DNA of 64,000 nucleotides from Streptomyces sp. A1277 (GTDB lineage: Bacteria > Actinomycetota > Actinomycetes > Streptomycetales > Streptomycetaceae). Positions 63,521-64,000 of this stretch are shown here, one piece after another. The notes below the pieces were generated by a model. It worked only from the letters and a program-made list of their open reading frames with translations. It was not told the DNA's origin and did not search any database. The number at the start of each line of letters is the position of its first letter. The stretch's first letter is position 1. Made by a program: the position numbers and the translations under genes. The stretch is from contig NZ_SSBI01000034.1 of the NCBI RefSeq assembly GCF_004795015.1, positions 1 to 64,000 on the forward strand, read 5' to 3'.

Positions 63521-64000
63521 TCAGGCTGCGAGGGCGAGTGCGGGAGGCGGCCCGCGCCTGATCACCATGTGCTGCAACGGATCCCCGGTGGCCGGGCGCG
63601 GTGCGTCCACGGCGGTACGGGGGGTGCGCGGCCCGGTCGTGAGTTCGCCGTCCAACCCCGCGCGCAGGGCGGCGACCAGGCGGAACGCGGCTCGCAGCGC
63701 CCTGAGTCGCGCCCCGGCCGCGATCTGCTGGGCGCCGTGCGCCGACAGCCGGGCCAAGCGGAACAGGGCGACCTCGCCCCGCCGCAGCAACCAGCCGGTG
63801 GCCAGCGCGGCCAGCAGGTGTCCGAGCAGCATGGGAAGGCTGGGCAGCGTTCCGGCGAGGCCGGTTGTGCCGACGGCCCAGAGGCCGTCGGAAGGGGCCG
63901 CGGCCAGGTGCTGGTGGGCCTGTGCGGTCACCGTCGCCGGGTCGACGCCCGCGGTGGTGACGATGTGGTGCGCGTCGGCGGCGTCCAGCTGACCGGGTCC
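63521..64000 (-). CDS. Membrane protein, 5' end beyond the window
   Basis: The frame is open to the right edge, so the start lies outside. The visible C-terminal 159 residues include hydrophobic helices near LPSLPMLLGHLLAALATGWLL, then a basic Arg-rich helix region and a disordered tail. Position before the copper genes suggests a related membrane protein, but I see no metal motif in the visible part. Confidence 0.7.
   Translation of the reverse strand, partial: GPGQLDAADAHHIVTTAGVDPATVTAQAHQHLAAAPSDGLWAVGTTGLAGTLPSLPMLLGHLLAALATGWLLRRGEVALFRLARLSAHGAQQIAAGARLRALRAAFRLVAALRAGLDGELTTGPRTPRTAVDAPRPATGDPLQHMVIRRGPPPALALAA

Overview
The window is high-GC DNA with third-codon GC bias, frequent GTG starts and ATGA/GTGA gene overlaps. 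It reads as a Streptomyces (or very close actinomycete) chromosome. The order hisC - cydAB - cydCD ... serS - pheA - dye-decolourising peroxidase - copper genes, a consensus parS site and many DnaA-box-like 9-mers place it in the conserved chromosome core, probably near oriC.

Left core (1-15000): a small membrane protein, a metallophosphoesterase and a LacI-family regulator, all on the minus strand; then hisC and the cytochrome bd operon cydA-cydB-cydCD. The cyd operon has a perfect Rex operator upstream, and a parS site is embedded in the cydCD start. A GAF-GAF histidine kinase, a HAD phosphatase and a DUF72 protein follow.

Accessory island (15010-45950): an LLM-class (F420-type) oxidoreductase gene that should lie between the DUF72 gene and kptA is split. 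Its 5' end is at 15010 and its frameshifted 3' end at 45202-45947. Two further truncated 5' copies (15681, 20348) and one intact paralogue (44271-43369, minus strand) lie between them, together with a large serine recombinase remnant, an IS256-type transposase remnant, a truncated PIN toxin and small orphan ORFs. The gene looks like a repeatedly used integration site. The cargo is a SNF2 helicase/SWIM zinc-finger operon (16175-20277) and a 21-kb nonribosomal peptide cluster (22069-43002).

Peptide cluster: mbtH and an atypical LuxR regulator are on the plus strand. A minus-strand operon (28471-22969) encodes LeuC-, LeuD- and LeuA-like enzymes, an aminotransferase and a TauD-like oxygenase, but no LeuB-like dehydrogenase. 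A divergent eight-gene plus-strand operon encodes a dimodular NRPS (A-T-C-A-T-TE), an MFS exporter, a type II thioesterase with Cys in place of the nucleophilic Ser, a stand-alone A-PCP, a P450, a PCP-condensation protein, an ATP-grasp ligase and a SnoaL-like protein. The inferred logic is chain extension of a 2-keto acid and hydroxylation to make an unusual building block, P450 hydroxylation of a carrier-bound amino acid, and assembly of a short peptide. I do not recognise the product. The two NRPS adenylation codes, read by eye, are Thr-like and highly unusual.

Right core (45987-64000): RNA 2'-phosphotransferase kptA, a MerR regulator coupled to an epoxide-hydrolase/SDR fusion, a four-gene ABC transporter operon, a helix-turn-helix/coiled-coil protein, a second HAD phosphatase coupled to serS, pheA, and the copper-handling operon ycnI-like - sco - ecuC - copCD-like - dtpA. 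A membrane protein is cut by the right edge.
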